The notes beneath the pieces are model-generated. The model was not told the DNA's origin. It searched no databases and worked only from the letters and a program-made list of their open reading frames with translations. From assembly GCF_036850765.1 (NCBI RefSeq), contig NC_089495.1, positions 207,998,347 through 208,062,346 of the forward strand: a DNA stretch of 64,000 nt, read 5' to 3'. Source of the DNA: Saccopteryx bilineata. Lineage: Eukaryota > Chordata > Mammalia > Chiroptera > Emballonuridae. Shown piece by piece: positions 25,901 through 38,800 of the stretch. Position numbers and translations under genes: made by a program. Each line of letters starts with the position of its first letter. Within the stretch, counting starts at the first letter, position 1.

Positions 25901-28900
25901 GAATGCCAGATTAAAACTGCTGTTTTGGGCCTGTCAGATAGGAAATTTTGAAAGATTGGTATCAAGTATGGGCAGAGGTGTGGGGATACAGATACTGTTA
26001 CACACAGGTAGAGGACTTTAAGTCGGCAGTCGCAGTTGGCATAGCACTGGAAGGGTGACTGACCAGTGTCAGGCAAATGTTACATGCTTACGCTCTCTGA
26101 CCTCACTTCTGGGACTCTAACAGAAAAGCAAATATGTATATATAGATGGGTGTTCATTATGGCATTACTTTCAGTAGCAAAGAAAATAAAATGAAAAGCA
26201 GGTATCTATCAAATAGCAGAATAGCTAAGTGATTTCTTGAATCCATTATCAAATTCTGTACTGTCCTTAAAAATAAATTTGTTGACATAGAAAGATCTCT
26301 GGAGAAAACACATCACATGGTATAATACTCCCTTTAAAAACTTGTGTGTCTGCGTGTGAGTGTGTTAGTTCATTTTTTATACTCTGGAAGAGTACTGTGA
26401 ACAGTGAGTGGGTTTCCTATGAGGGGAGGTAGACTGTAGGAGATATGCTACCATGATAGAGAACTTCCTCTTTCTTCTGAATTGTTTTTGACTACCTTTT
26501 ACAACGAGCAGAGATTTTTATAACATTTTTAAAAGCAGAGTTTTGTTTTGTTTTTAATACGGTAAATAAACATAGTGGAGCTTAGCTCTAGGATGGACAC
26601 ACAGCATGTGGAATGAAGGGGTGCCTTCCCCAGCGTGGGCTGTGCCAGGGGTCCAGTGGTTGGGTCTCTGTGAAATGAGGAGTTGTTCTAGAGGAAAACT
26701 GTACCGTGGATTGAACAGCTGAAGGAACAGCGGGTCTCGGGCACGACAGCTGTTTTCGGTTCTTGCACAGGCTGAAAGGAGTGTGGAGCGTCGTTATGAA
26801 ACCCCACGATGTTCGGAAGTTCCACGAGGTGGCTTCTGCCTTAGAAGTATAAGCTGGAACTTTGGTATTGACCAGGATCTGTCTTAAAAGGAAGCACTGA
26901 ATTTGTTTAGAAGAAACACATTGAAAAGCCATTTACTGAGGTCCCTAAAGCATGCTCGAGGTTTAAAAGAAGGATCGTTAGCTCCTGAGAGGAAGGGGAT
27001 GGGGAGAAAGAAGGGAGGGGGTGCCAGTGAGACAGATACCATCTGGGTGCAGCCAGGTGTGCCAGCCCGTTGCTCAGCACCCTACACTCTCAGTAGACAC
27101 AGCTTCACTCTGATTTCCAGATGAAAAGCATGTGTGAGTGAGATCTGGTGACAGGACTGTGTGACATCGGAGTGAGACAGAGGCAGAACAGCATCTTTAT
27201 TGATGAACTGTCTCTAAACAAGTGATTAGAGCCAAAGCCTCTATAAGACTCAGCAGACCCTGTGCCAACAGTCTGGGGAACTGGGGGTTTGGGGACCTCA
27301 CGGGGCAGAGAATGCCACAGCTGACATGTGAGTTTTATACTAGTAAGTACAGAGAAATACGAAAGAAATGTGTATCTGGGTGTTGGTCCTGCCTAATAAA
27401 CTTCCAAGATGACATGAGCTGCCTTAGACGGTTGTAGATTTGCCATCACAGCAGAGCATTCGGGCTGGTGACTGTCGGGTGGGAGTGTGGAAGAGGAGGC
27501 TCGGACAGAAGTGGACGCTGGGCCGCAGTGAGGGTCTCAGGCAGCATAGTGAGGCAAGGAAAGAAGAGAAGAGTGGTCAGGGTTGGAAAGGAAGAGACAG
27601 AGTGTGCCTTTCCCCAGACTAGAATATTTTCCTCAGAGAAGTGCACTGCCGAGTCTCAGCAGATCAGTTATTAGATTAGTAAGTTATTTTAGCAAAATTG
27701 ATAGGCACAAAACCAGCATTACAAACTAATGCATTTCTATGTGTAAGCCACACTCAGAATCTAATTATTGTTAAAAAATTATTTTTAAAAAGATCTAGGA
27801 ATAAACTTAACCAAATATTTACAAAACCTTTGGAGAAAATTATTGAAATGTTTGAAACATGAAAGAGAAAAAAAAAGCCTAAATTAGTGACAAGATGAAA
27901 TCAATGAATTGAAAGGCTCAATATTGTAAAGATGTCAATTCTCCCCAGACTGATATGTAGATTCAATGCAACTCCAATAAAAATCCCAACAGGTTTTTTG
28001 TGGAACTTGACAAGCTGATTCTAAAATTTATATGGAGGAGAAAAGATTCAAGAATAGCCAAGACATTCCTGAAGAAGAAGAACAAGGTGAGGAGATCTGC
28101 CTTACCAGATATAAAGAGTTATGATAAAGTCTAGTCATTAAGACAGTTGTGTATACCAGATATAAAGAGTTATGGTAAAACCTAGTATTGAAGATAAGTT
28201 GTTCCTTGGCATTGGGATAGATGGCTTGATCAGTGGACTAAAAGAGAGAACCCGAAAGCAGATTTATGTGAAAATAGAAGCCCGTTTATGACAGATGCTG
28301 TTGTAGGTTTGGTGGGGGAGGGATGGTGTTTACGATAAAGAGTGCTGGGACAGTTGGATGATCCTTTGAAAATAAGTGAGAAGGAATTCTTGTCTCATAC
28401 CAAACACAAAACTCAATACCAGTTGTGCACACTGAAATCTAAAAGACAAAATAATGAAATGTAAAGACAGTAAGTATAGGAAAATATAATCTCCAAGTAG
28501 GAAATGATCCTTATGACTTAGAACAGGGGTCCCCAAACTTTTTACACAGGGGGCCAGTTCACTGTCTCTCAGACCGTTGGAGGGCCGGACTATAAAAAAA
28601 AACTGAACAAATCCCTATGCACACTGCACGTACCTTATTTTAAAGTAAAAAAACAAAACAGGAACAAATACAATACTTAAAATAAAGAACAAGTAAATTT
28701 AAATCAACAAACTGACCAGTATTTCAATAGGAACTATGCTCCTCTCACTGACCACCAATGAAAGAAGTGTCCCTTCTGGAAGTGCGGCGGGGGCCGGATA
28801 AATGTCCTCAGGGGGCCGCAGTTTGGGGACCCCTGACTTAGAATGTTGGTAAGGGAACGATTAATCAACTGGATGACACTTATTTGTAAAACTTCTGTCT

Positions 28901-29840
28901 ATAAATAGATATTATAAAAACAATGAGAGGGCGAGCCACAAACCTGGCAAACAGTATTTTTAACAGTTATAACTGTTGAACAATGAGTATCCAGAATATG
29001 TAAACAGTTCCGGCAAACTAACAAGAAAACAAGCAAGCCATCCAGTAGAAAAATGGGGAAAACACTTGTTAGGTAATCCACAGAAGAGAAAACCCTGTTG
29101 GCCAGTAGACTATGGAAGATGGTCAACCTCATTAGTAAATCAGAAATGTAAATTAAACTGACATTTGATGCACTTAAAGTCTGGTGTTGTTGGCCAAGGC
29201 TGCAGAACATTGGGGAACACGCTTCCCTGCTGATGAGGTGGGGGTGTGGATTGGCACGACACCTTTGGGGAACAGGTTGGCCTGATCTGATGGAGTTATG
29301 CCCGAAACTTGCACCTGTGCGTGAGGGAACACCTGCCAGTGAGTGCTCCAGGGAGGCGTGCACACTGTAAACAACCCAAGTACTCGTCAGTAGCAGCACA
29401 GATGAGTAAGTGTTGGTGTGAGCTCAAGTCGGAACGCCGCAGCTCAACCACAGGGAACACCCCAGGCAAATATTCAGAACATAATATTGGGGGAAAACCA
29501 AGTTACCACTTGATTATGATTCAGTTTTTATCAAAAAATAGATGGAACAATAAAACAGTATTGTGTAAGGATGTAATATATGGGATACAGATAAATTAAA
29601 GCAAGGTGATGACAAACAATTCCAAGTGAGAGGAGGAGAGTGTGTGACGAGGGAAGGGCCCGAAGGCAACTTCTAGAGCAGGGGCAGTCTACCTTTCTAT
29701 ACCTGCCGCCCACTGCTGTATCTCTGTGCGTAGTAACATTTTCTGACCACCCACCGGCTCCACAGTCATGGTGATTTATAAAGTAGGGAAGTAACTTTAC
29801 TTTATAAAATTTATAAAGCAGAGTGACAGCAAGTTAAAGC

Positions 29841-29871
<31 letters not shown>

Positions 29872-32800
29872 TACTTACCAAGTACTTTATCTTGGATTTT
29901 CGCTGTTTGGCAGAATAAATCTTTATAAAACAACTTATTATAGTTAAATCTATCTTTTTATTTATATTTTGGTTGCTCCGCTACTGCCCACCATGAAAGC
30001 TGGAACACCCACTAGTGGGCGGTAGGGACCAGGTTGACCACCACTGTTCTAGGTTAAATCGTGTGAAGGAGATACTTTGCGTTTATATAGAAAAGTTGAA
30101 TAACACTTTTTTAAAAACTTAGTTTAAAAAAAAATAACAACATATAGCCTTGCTTCCAGTAAGGACTCCATCAGGCGGTGAGATGGTCTTGGATGCCACC
30201 TAGTGTTCTGTGAGAATTTAGCATCTGCAGCCTCTAGTTCAGCGCTGCCTCCCAGCCCTGTGGGCCGGGTTCTCAGAGGAGAGGCTGACAGGAGTGGGAT
30301 TCTCCTTGCCTTTCTCCCTGCCCACCTGGCTCCACGTTCTCCAGAGCAGGCCCTTTCCTGTCTCTTGTCAGACAGTGTCTCCTGATCTGTCACCACGTTC
30401 CTTGCAGGAGCCTTTGTGTGGCCTGAGACCTAGTTTTTCTCCACCGTGACTTGGGGAGCTGAGGGGGCTGATGGGACTCTGACGTGTAGTCATTATTACT
30501 GACTCTGAGGACGGTTTTCAGGTCTTGCCATCTCCCTTTGTTTGACAGTAGTTTCGATGAGGAAGGCACAGGGAAAGTCATGCCTCTGGGGTCGTTGTGA
30601 GGGCTTCGCGTACTTGTGTCTCACCCTGCCCTGACCCAGGGTGGAAGCCTGTGGAAGTCCAGCCTACCTGGTGCACTGGAATTCCAGTCTTAAGTAGGGT
30701 CTCTGGCCCACGTTCGGCAGTCCAGTACAGGACGCCCTTGTTTCCCCTTATGGATCGGCAACACAGGGGTGAAGGGAACTGCCTCTCAGTACAGTGACAT
30801 GCAGACCTCCAGGCTTTCACCTCTGAAAGGAAGAGCGTGAGTCAGTGGAGGCAGATGGGCTTGGGGACTCGGACTCCCTTTATCTTGGGACCTTTTATTT
30901 TCTCCTGTTGCTTTCTTGCCTGTTCCCAGAAAACATATCTGCTCCTTTCTTAGAGCTCTTGCTTCCGTCTGGCAGGATTGCTTCCTTTTAGGCTGGCATT
31001 TCCTTTATTCAGTCTTTTAAAATTATTATTATCAACACTAGGAACCTAAGAGCTGCCCTTCATTCTGTCTCTTTCGCCCCCCAGTCTACATTCCCTTCAT
31101 TCCATCTGAGGCCGGCAGCTCTGTCCGAGACTGGACGTGCCCGCATCTACTTCCTCGCCCCGGCGCCCTTCCGCCTGTCTGTTTTTGCCTGCCAGGCCAT
31201 TTTCCATGTAGCCGCCAGGGTGGTTCTTCAACATGTGTATTGGGTTACAGTTTAAAAACCTTGACTGGCTTCCTCATGTACTTAAAATAAAATCCAAGCT
31301 CCCCATTGAAGGACCTGTGTGGAAATGTGTGAATGGACCGTACCAAGCTCATCCCCCACTTCCTGTCACCAGCCCCAGCAGCCACACTCGCCACGTGTGT
31401 TTTTCACTGACCTTTTCATTCTTCCCACAAACCAAGCCTTCTGCCTCTGAGTCACCGCGGGTGCCATTCAGTGCCTGGAATACTGTTCTCCGCACTCACC
31501 CTCCCTCACGGAGACCTCCTCCTTAATCTGAGTTTGGCACACTTTCTCCATAACCTTTTATTCTTTCATTGCATTTGTCATGGCATATAATTTTATAGCT
31601 ATTTGTTTTATTTGTTTAATGTCGGTCTTTCTCCCACGAGTTGTTGTCTATGAGCAAGAACTGTGTATGTGACCGGCTCAGCGTGTTTGCTCTGTAGCTA
31701 GCCTGCCTGGTATTGAGTAGGGTAGGTACACAATACATATTTGTTGAAAGAATAAATGAAGAATAACACATGAACCGAGTTTACTTAACTCTTTCCCTGC
31801 TGCTGAATACTTAGGTGGTTTTCAGTTTTGAGTCATTCTAAACAATGATGAGCTAAATAATTTGAACAGGATAATTTTTATTTTTTTAGGCTGGATTCTC
31901 AGAAGCGGAGCTACACATTTTCAAGTAACTTAATAGAAAGGTTTCTAGGTTGGAAGTTTAAACCGTTTCTCTTTTTGCTTTTAGCCTTGACTATATGGAA
32001 CATATAAGAAGAAAAACAGTTCAAGTAATAATGCTTAGCTTCCCGGTACTTTTTTTTTTTTTTTTTTGACAGAGAGAGAGTCAGAGAGAGGTATAGACAG
32101 ACAGGAAGGGAGAGAGATGAGAAGCATCAATTCCTCGTTGCGGCACTTTAGTTGTTCATTGATTGCTTTCTCATATGTGCCTTGACGGGGGGGGGGCTAC
32201 AGCAGACCAAGTGACCCCTGGCTCGAGCCAGCGACCTTGGGCTCAAGCTGATGAGCCTTGCTCAAACCAGATGAGCCCGCGCTCAAGCTGGCGACCTTGG
32301 GGTTTGAAACCCGGGTCCTCCACATCCAGTTTGACACTCTGTCCACTGTGCCACCGCTTGGTCAGGCCCCTAGTCCTTTTTAAAATTAGTTTATTAAACA
32401 CTTATTCTGTGTCTGACATGAATCATCTTATTTATTCCCAATGGGGTAGATAGTCACATCCCAGTCTCACAGCCAGGGAAACTTGGGCCTAGAAAACTTG
32501 AGAGACTTGCTCAAGTTCAGACAGTCCAGACTAGCTCATGTTGAACCATCTGTGCTTGTCTGCACACCTGCTTAATACGCGTTTGCTTCAGAACTGCCGC
32601 ATGGTCACTGTCTCCTCGCCCATCCCCTCTGCTTGCTAACTGCCGAGCCCATGAGAATGCCGGCCCTCCCAGCCACATGGCTGTCCTGGCTTTCTTGCCA
32701 CACGGTGTGAGAGGCCGGGCCGCCAGGACCCTGTGCCAGGACCCTAGGGAGCATGTGGCAGCTAGCCCCCCCAGAGCCCCTGTGGGGGTCACTGAGACGT

Positions 32801-35800
32801 GGCTCGCCTTTGTCTGGTGGTCGGCGTGGGGATCAGCGGCCCAGCTCCTCAGTTCCACCCTCGCTCCTGGTAGCGGGCGCTCCCTCCTGACCCAGCACTG
32901 CGACAGGCCCCTGAGCACAGAGCAGTCGTGTAGAGAGCACGCTGCCCGGGGACGGGAAGGGTGCCCTGCTCCCCGGGGGTTCTGGGGGTGAACTTGAAGA
33001 AGCCTGCAGACCTGAGCGGAGAGGTGCCCTCGCTGAGTGAGGCCAGTAGCGTCCGCTTGGGTCCGTCGTCCCTTAGGGAAAGGTCCAGCCTGCTGCCCGG
33101 TCGGGTTCGGTGTAGCTGTTGGTGTGTCGGGCACTCTTCTCCTCAGTCACTAACTGCTCTGGTTTCTCTGACCTTTCAGGCTCTCCCCGCGTGTCCTATA
33201 CAGGCCACCTGTGAAGCAGCCTCCAAGGAGGAAAACAAGGAAAAAAACCGATATGTGAACATCTTGCCTTGTGAGTTTTGTAGGGTTTCTTGGGACGTAG
33301 CTTGAAACTGCATTGCTAGCCAGCCAGTTCTAATGAGGCTGGACAGAATCTTGCAGTTGATCAGAGGAGGTTGGTAAGGAGAGTGAGTTGGTCTCTGTCC
33401 AGATGAAATTGCCTTTATGGCTCCCAAGGCGACCCCAGGTGCTCACACAGTCAGTTGGGGTGCTTAACCAGGTGTTTTGTGGCAGGCCTAAAGTTTCTAA
33501 AAGGTCAAGGGGAGCAATTTCACTTGGACCAGATAGGAAGTGGGTTGTTACAGTTTTTTGTGGTGCTCACTGCAAAGAAATTACAATGCAGAAGAATTCT
33601 CTGTATATAGCCCCTTCCCAGAGTGAGCCATTACTGACCAGCTGCTCTGCAGCCTAGCAGACATTTTTCTAGGCCAGTGGTCTCCAGAGTGGGATGAGAG
33701 AGTGAGGTGCCTGATACATGTCTTTTTTTTTTTTTTTTTTTCATTTTTCTGAAGCTGGAAACGGAGAGACAGTCAGACAGACTCCCGCATGCGCCCGACC
33801 GGGATCCACCCGGCACGCCCACCATGGGGCGACGCTCTGCCCACCAGGGGGGCGATGCTCTGCCCATCCTGGGTGTCGCCATGTTGCGACCAGAGCCACT
33901 CTAGCGCCTGAGGCAGAGGCCACAGAGCCATCCCCAGCGCCCGGGCCATCTTTTGCTCCAATGGAGCCTTGGCTGCGGGAGGGGAAGAGAGAGACAGAGA
34001 GGAAAGCGCGGCGGAGGGGTGGAGAAGCAAATGGGCGCTTCTCCTGTGTGCCCTGGCCGGGAATCGAACTCTGGTCCTCCGCACGCTAGGCTGACGCTCT
34101 ACCGCTGAGCCAACCGGCCAGGGCTGATACATGTCTTATAGTATGTGTGCGTGATTCATTCTCTAGAAAACTTCTGGTATGTTTTTGAGTGTACAGTATA
34201 TTAGAGATCACTATAGTAGGCATTTATAGATACTTAGATCTTACTTGTGTATGAATATGTATATATATTATATATTTAAATGTAATTGGTATACTGTGTA
34301 CATTGCTCAGTCATTTTCTTTTAACAATATATAAGGTCTACTGGAAAGTTCTGTCCGTTTCTATCACAAGTTTCGACACATAAGCACATGTTTATTTGGC
34401 GCATGTGTGCCCTATTTTTATCACTTAATGTATGCACACTGACATAGCAAGTTAACTAAAACAAAGTTGATTCACGTTAGTCTTATGTGTGAAGCGATAG
34501 TGTACTCATGGCTACTGATAAAGTTCATTTACACCACTGTAATTTTTATGAATTTCAACAAGGAAGAAATGCTACAGAAGCATGTAGAAATTTATTGAAC
34601 GTGTTTGGTGAAGGAATAATACCGACTATCACTTGTTTTTGTCCTTACAAAATTTTTTGAAGGGCAAAAAATTCAAAAATGAAGAAGATATCAAACAAGC
34701 ACTGGTTCAATTTTTCGCATCAAAAGATAAAACATTTTTCCAAAATGAGATATACAAATTGCCCTCACACTGGTAAGAAATCATTAATAATAATGGCAAT
34801 TATATTGTTTAATAAAGTTTATTTATTTTATTTATTTATTTATTGTATTTTTCTGAAGCTGGAAACAGGGAGAGACAGTCAGACAGACTCCCGCATGTGC
34901 CCGACCGGGATCCACCGGCACGCCCACCAGGGGCGATGCTCTGTCCCTCCGGGGCATCGCTTTGCCACGACCAGAGCCACTCTAGCGCCTGGGGCAGAGG
35001 CCAAGGAGCCATCCTCAGCGCCCGGGCCATCTTTGCTCCAATGGAGCCTTGGCTGTGGGAGGGGAAGAGAGAGACAGAGAGGAAGGGGGGGGGTGGAGAA
35101 GCAAATGGGCGCTTCTCCTATGTGCCCTGGCCAGGAATCGAACCCGGGTCCCCCGCACGCCAGGCCGACGCTCTACCGCTGAGCCAACCGGCCAGGGCTT
35201 AATAAAGTTTATTGACGGTAAGAAAAATTTGTATTTTGTTTTATTCCAAAAACGGACAGAACTTTCCGGTAGACCTTATATATTGTCAGTGCAGCTGTCA
35301 AACAAAAGTACTCTCTTCTTTATCAACTGCTTGCTATTCCGTATTGTGGACATACCCTAATTTATTTAACTGTCTCCTAATGATGGTTGAGATGTGTCCA
35401 CATTTTTGTGGTTACAAATAGTGCAGCAGTGACATCTCCCTTCATGGGTGTCTCTGTACACATGGGCACAGATGTCTCATCTGGCCTGGTTGACTCAGGA
35501 CCAGAGAGAAATAAAATTAGATTTAACTATTTTAGCATTAACTAACTAATATTAATTCTCGGGTTCCTTTCCCAGACGATCACTCTCGAGTCCACCTGAC
35601 CCCGGTTGAAGGAGTTCCGGATTCTGATTACATCAACGCCTCGTTCATCAATGTAAGGGACTCGGCCTCCCTCTCCATCGCCTGGAAGGAGCGCTGGCCG
35701 CCTCTGCCGGCTCCTTCCCAGCCCCTTGTGAGGAGGACTGGTGGTCCTTTCAGGTTTTCCCTGAGGATGCTCATTTGTTTTTAAGTGACTGAAAATTTTT

Positions 35801-38800
35801 TTTCTAAGAAATCAAATAGATGGTTTTAAATGTGTTCTTACGTTTACGCTGTCATCATTCTAAGTCAACCTTATTGACTACAAGTGGTGCCACCACATCA
35901 CGTAGCTCTGCTGGGGGGGGACAGGGCTCGCTCCTGGTGACAGGGCAGGAGGCCCTTTGGGGCTGGCTCCTTCAGCCGTGCCTTTGGCTGTTCACGGCCC
36001 ACGGGCTCCAGTGAGAACGTAACAGTGACCTCTCGTGGAGCGTGGCTGTGATGTGGCTTAGCGTACTCTAAGAGTTTCTCGGTTTTAGTTCCGAGTTTAA
36101 TACTGAAGCAGAATGCAGCATCCCGAGTGAAGGCTTCCTCAGTGTCCATCTTCTCACGATTAAAAACATCAGAGCTTAGAACTTACATTTTAACAGGCTT
36201 CCTGTTGCCGCCTCTAAATATGTCCATCTCGAGGCTCAGAGCTTCTGCCCAGCCCTGGCCAGAGCTGGAACGGGGAAGTGGCCTCCTCACTGCCTGTCCG
36301 CTGCTGTGGGAAAGGCAGAAGGGGGGTCTACAGCCCTTAAACCAAGTGATTCAGCCCCACGCTTAAACAGTGGGGTGGAAAGACGTGTAGCTGAACCAGT
36401 GAGGATGGAGGCTCTGTCTTACCCCCAGGCGCCTCGCTGCTTCTCCGGCCAGTGCTGGGGCCCAGAGCGCTAGGAGTTGGGCCGCCGCCCACCCACAGGT
36501 CAATCCCCAGAAGGTTCTGCGGGGGTGGGGGGGAGCATCACCAGGAAAATCACCTTTCGTCCTTCCTGGTGTGGGCCTAGCTTCATCCCCAGACCCACCA
36601 CCTTGCTTCTCACCCATCACCTCTCAGACCCAGGTTGTCAGCCCAGGAAAGGCTCAGTGACAGTCTAGCCCAGGATTTGGCATCTGGCTATTCTTCGTTA
36701 ATAATTTACTTCAAGAAGACTACCAAGTTCGTGTAATCTTTGTCATCTTTGAACCCTGTTATCCAGACTGAATCCCTTGGAAATATCTAGAATGAAAATT
36801 CTTGTTAACTGCCTGGACCTTTTCACCAGGGAGGCTTTGTTACGTGATTGGGAGTCCGGAGAATTTCGTTTCCAATCCAGTTTTGGTTTTCACTTTCTTT
36901 TTCTCCCCCACTCTCCCCTCCCCTGCAGGGCTACCAGGAAAAGAACAAGTTCATTGCTGCACAAGGTAAAGTCGTGGTGGCTCCTTACCCTCAGGCTTGT
37001 CAGTGGACTCGGAGGGGGCTCCGGTTACTTCTTCTCTGTGCCAAGTACAGAGTACATCGATCAGAATGTAGTAGCCTTTCTGCAATGATTGCTATTGGAA
37101 AAATGTAACCCCCTTCCAAGTTTGTAACTGAAGGCCTTGATCTGGATGACTTAGTTTCAGGGTCCTTTAAAAACAGTCCTTTTGTAAATGTGCATAAAAA
37201 GACTGGAGAAGGCTTGCATGCGTGTGCAAGGTGTGACAGGCCCTCTGTCTTAGGGCCCTTTGGGAATATGAGCTTCTAGCCAGGCTGCTAGAATCTGAAT
37301 TGATAACCAGTGTCCAGAGAGAACTGGTCCCCTCACCGGGATCCAGCTGGGTCTTCCCCCCTGCTCAGGGGCCTGAGCTCTGGGGTTGCTTATAGAAGCG
37401 TGGTCCAGGGGCCCTCGGAGCAGGGCCAGTGCCACAGGGCTGCACCGGCTCAGCACACATCTGCTCACAGCCTGCTCCGCTCACACGCCTTTCTCCCTCT
37501 GGGTCCTGGCACAAGTGTTTTTATGTTCACAGCGTTGATCAGTGTAAACCTGTGTATTTAGTCACTCAGCAAATACTCCAGCAAATGAGCATTTTGGCAA
37601 GTGGCTGTGCTCTTCAATAGAGTAGCCAATAGCCACATGAGGCCATTTAAAATTTACAATTTCGTTAATTAAAATTAAAATTTTAAATTCATTTTCTCAG
37701 TTACACTCGTCACATTTTAAGTCACACTTAATAGCCACCTGTAGCTAGAGGCTTCGGTAATAGTGCAGATACAAACCACTTCCCTCGTTACAGGGAGGCC
37801 TGTTGGGCTGTCCCGTATAGACGCAGTAGAGATGTGAAGGGAAGGAGACATCAAGGTGAAGTCAGTTAGGGAAGGTCTCGGGTCCTGGTAACCTTGCCAT
37901 CCCCCACTGGGGTCGGGAGCTGCCTGGCCAGGCCACCGGCCTCCCTCTGTAGCCTTCTTTCAACCCAGATCTCCTTGCTGAGGCCCAGGCCAGCCACCGC
38001 CTACTCAGTGATGGTGTTGGCATCAACAGCCATGCACCATCTTTTCCTCTCATTATTTGCTGTGGGCTTTGCTGGCACTCAAGTATTTGTTGAATTAGGT
38101 CTCCTGTGCCTTCCTGGCGGACTTTTTTCAGACTCCCTCCATCCTGAGCCTTTCCACGGCACTCACACTCCTTGAAACATGCCCGTTATTTCCTGGCATT
38201 CTCATACCTTGATTTTTCTCACTTTTCTGAATATTCTTTCCCTGGCTTTCACTCTTCATGCTGGCCCTTGAAGCTGGCTTCTCCCCGGGCGTGTGGCTGA
38301 CCTGTCCTTGGAGGTCCATCTCTCTCCCACGCCCCGTCTCCTCTCCGCTCTCCTGCCTCTCCCTGCTCCTGAGTCTCCGTCCCGGGTGTTTATTCTGTGG
38401 GAGCATCAGGAACGCGAGGCCCCGGGTGCTCTCTGACCCTCCTCTCTCTCTGTTCTCGCGGAGAGCCCCCACTCAGGCTGCTGCCTCTCTCAGCCCTCCT
38501 GCGCCCCCTTTCCCCTGGAGGCCCGCCTGCTCCTTCAGCGCCCCCTTTCCCCTGGATGCCCGCCTGCTCCTCCTGTGCCCCCTTTCCCCTGGAGGCCCGC
38601 CTGCTCCTCCTGCGCCCCCTTTCCCCTGGAGGCCCGCCTGCTCCTCCTGCGCCCCCTTTCCCCTGGATGCCTGCCTGCTCCTCCTGCGCCCCCTTTCCCC
38701 TGGATGCCCGCCTGCTCCTCCTGTGCCCCCTTTCCCCTGGATGCCCGCCTGCTCCTCCTGCGCCCCCTTTCCCCTGGATGCCCGCCTGCTCCTCCTGTGC

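Larger units (their letters stand above)
22197..33179 (+). other. PTPRA intron 6 (11 kb)
   Basis: Longest intron between coding exons. Holds SINEs, three hAT copies, two L1s and L2. The stretches 23119-25560, 26560-27690 and 30055-31080 and 32530-33170 show no gene or repeat that I can identify. Confidence 0.75.

Noticed and set aside
34679..35182. 167-codon frame beginning in the mariner
   Set aside because: Its second half is the inserted SINE; the real content is only a short mariner C-terminal remnant.
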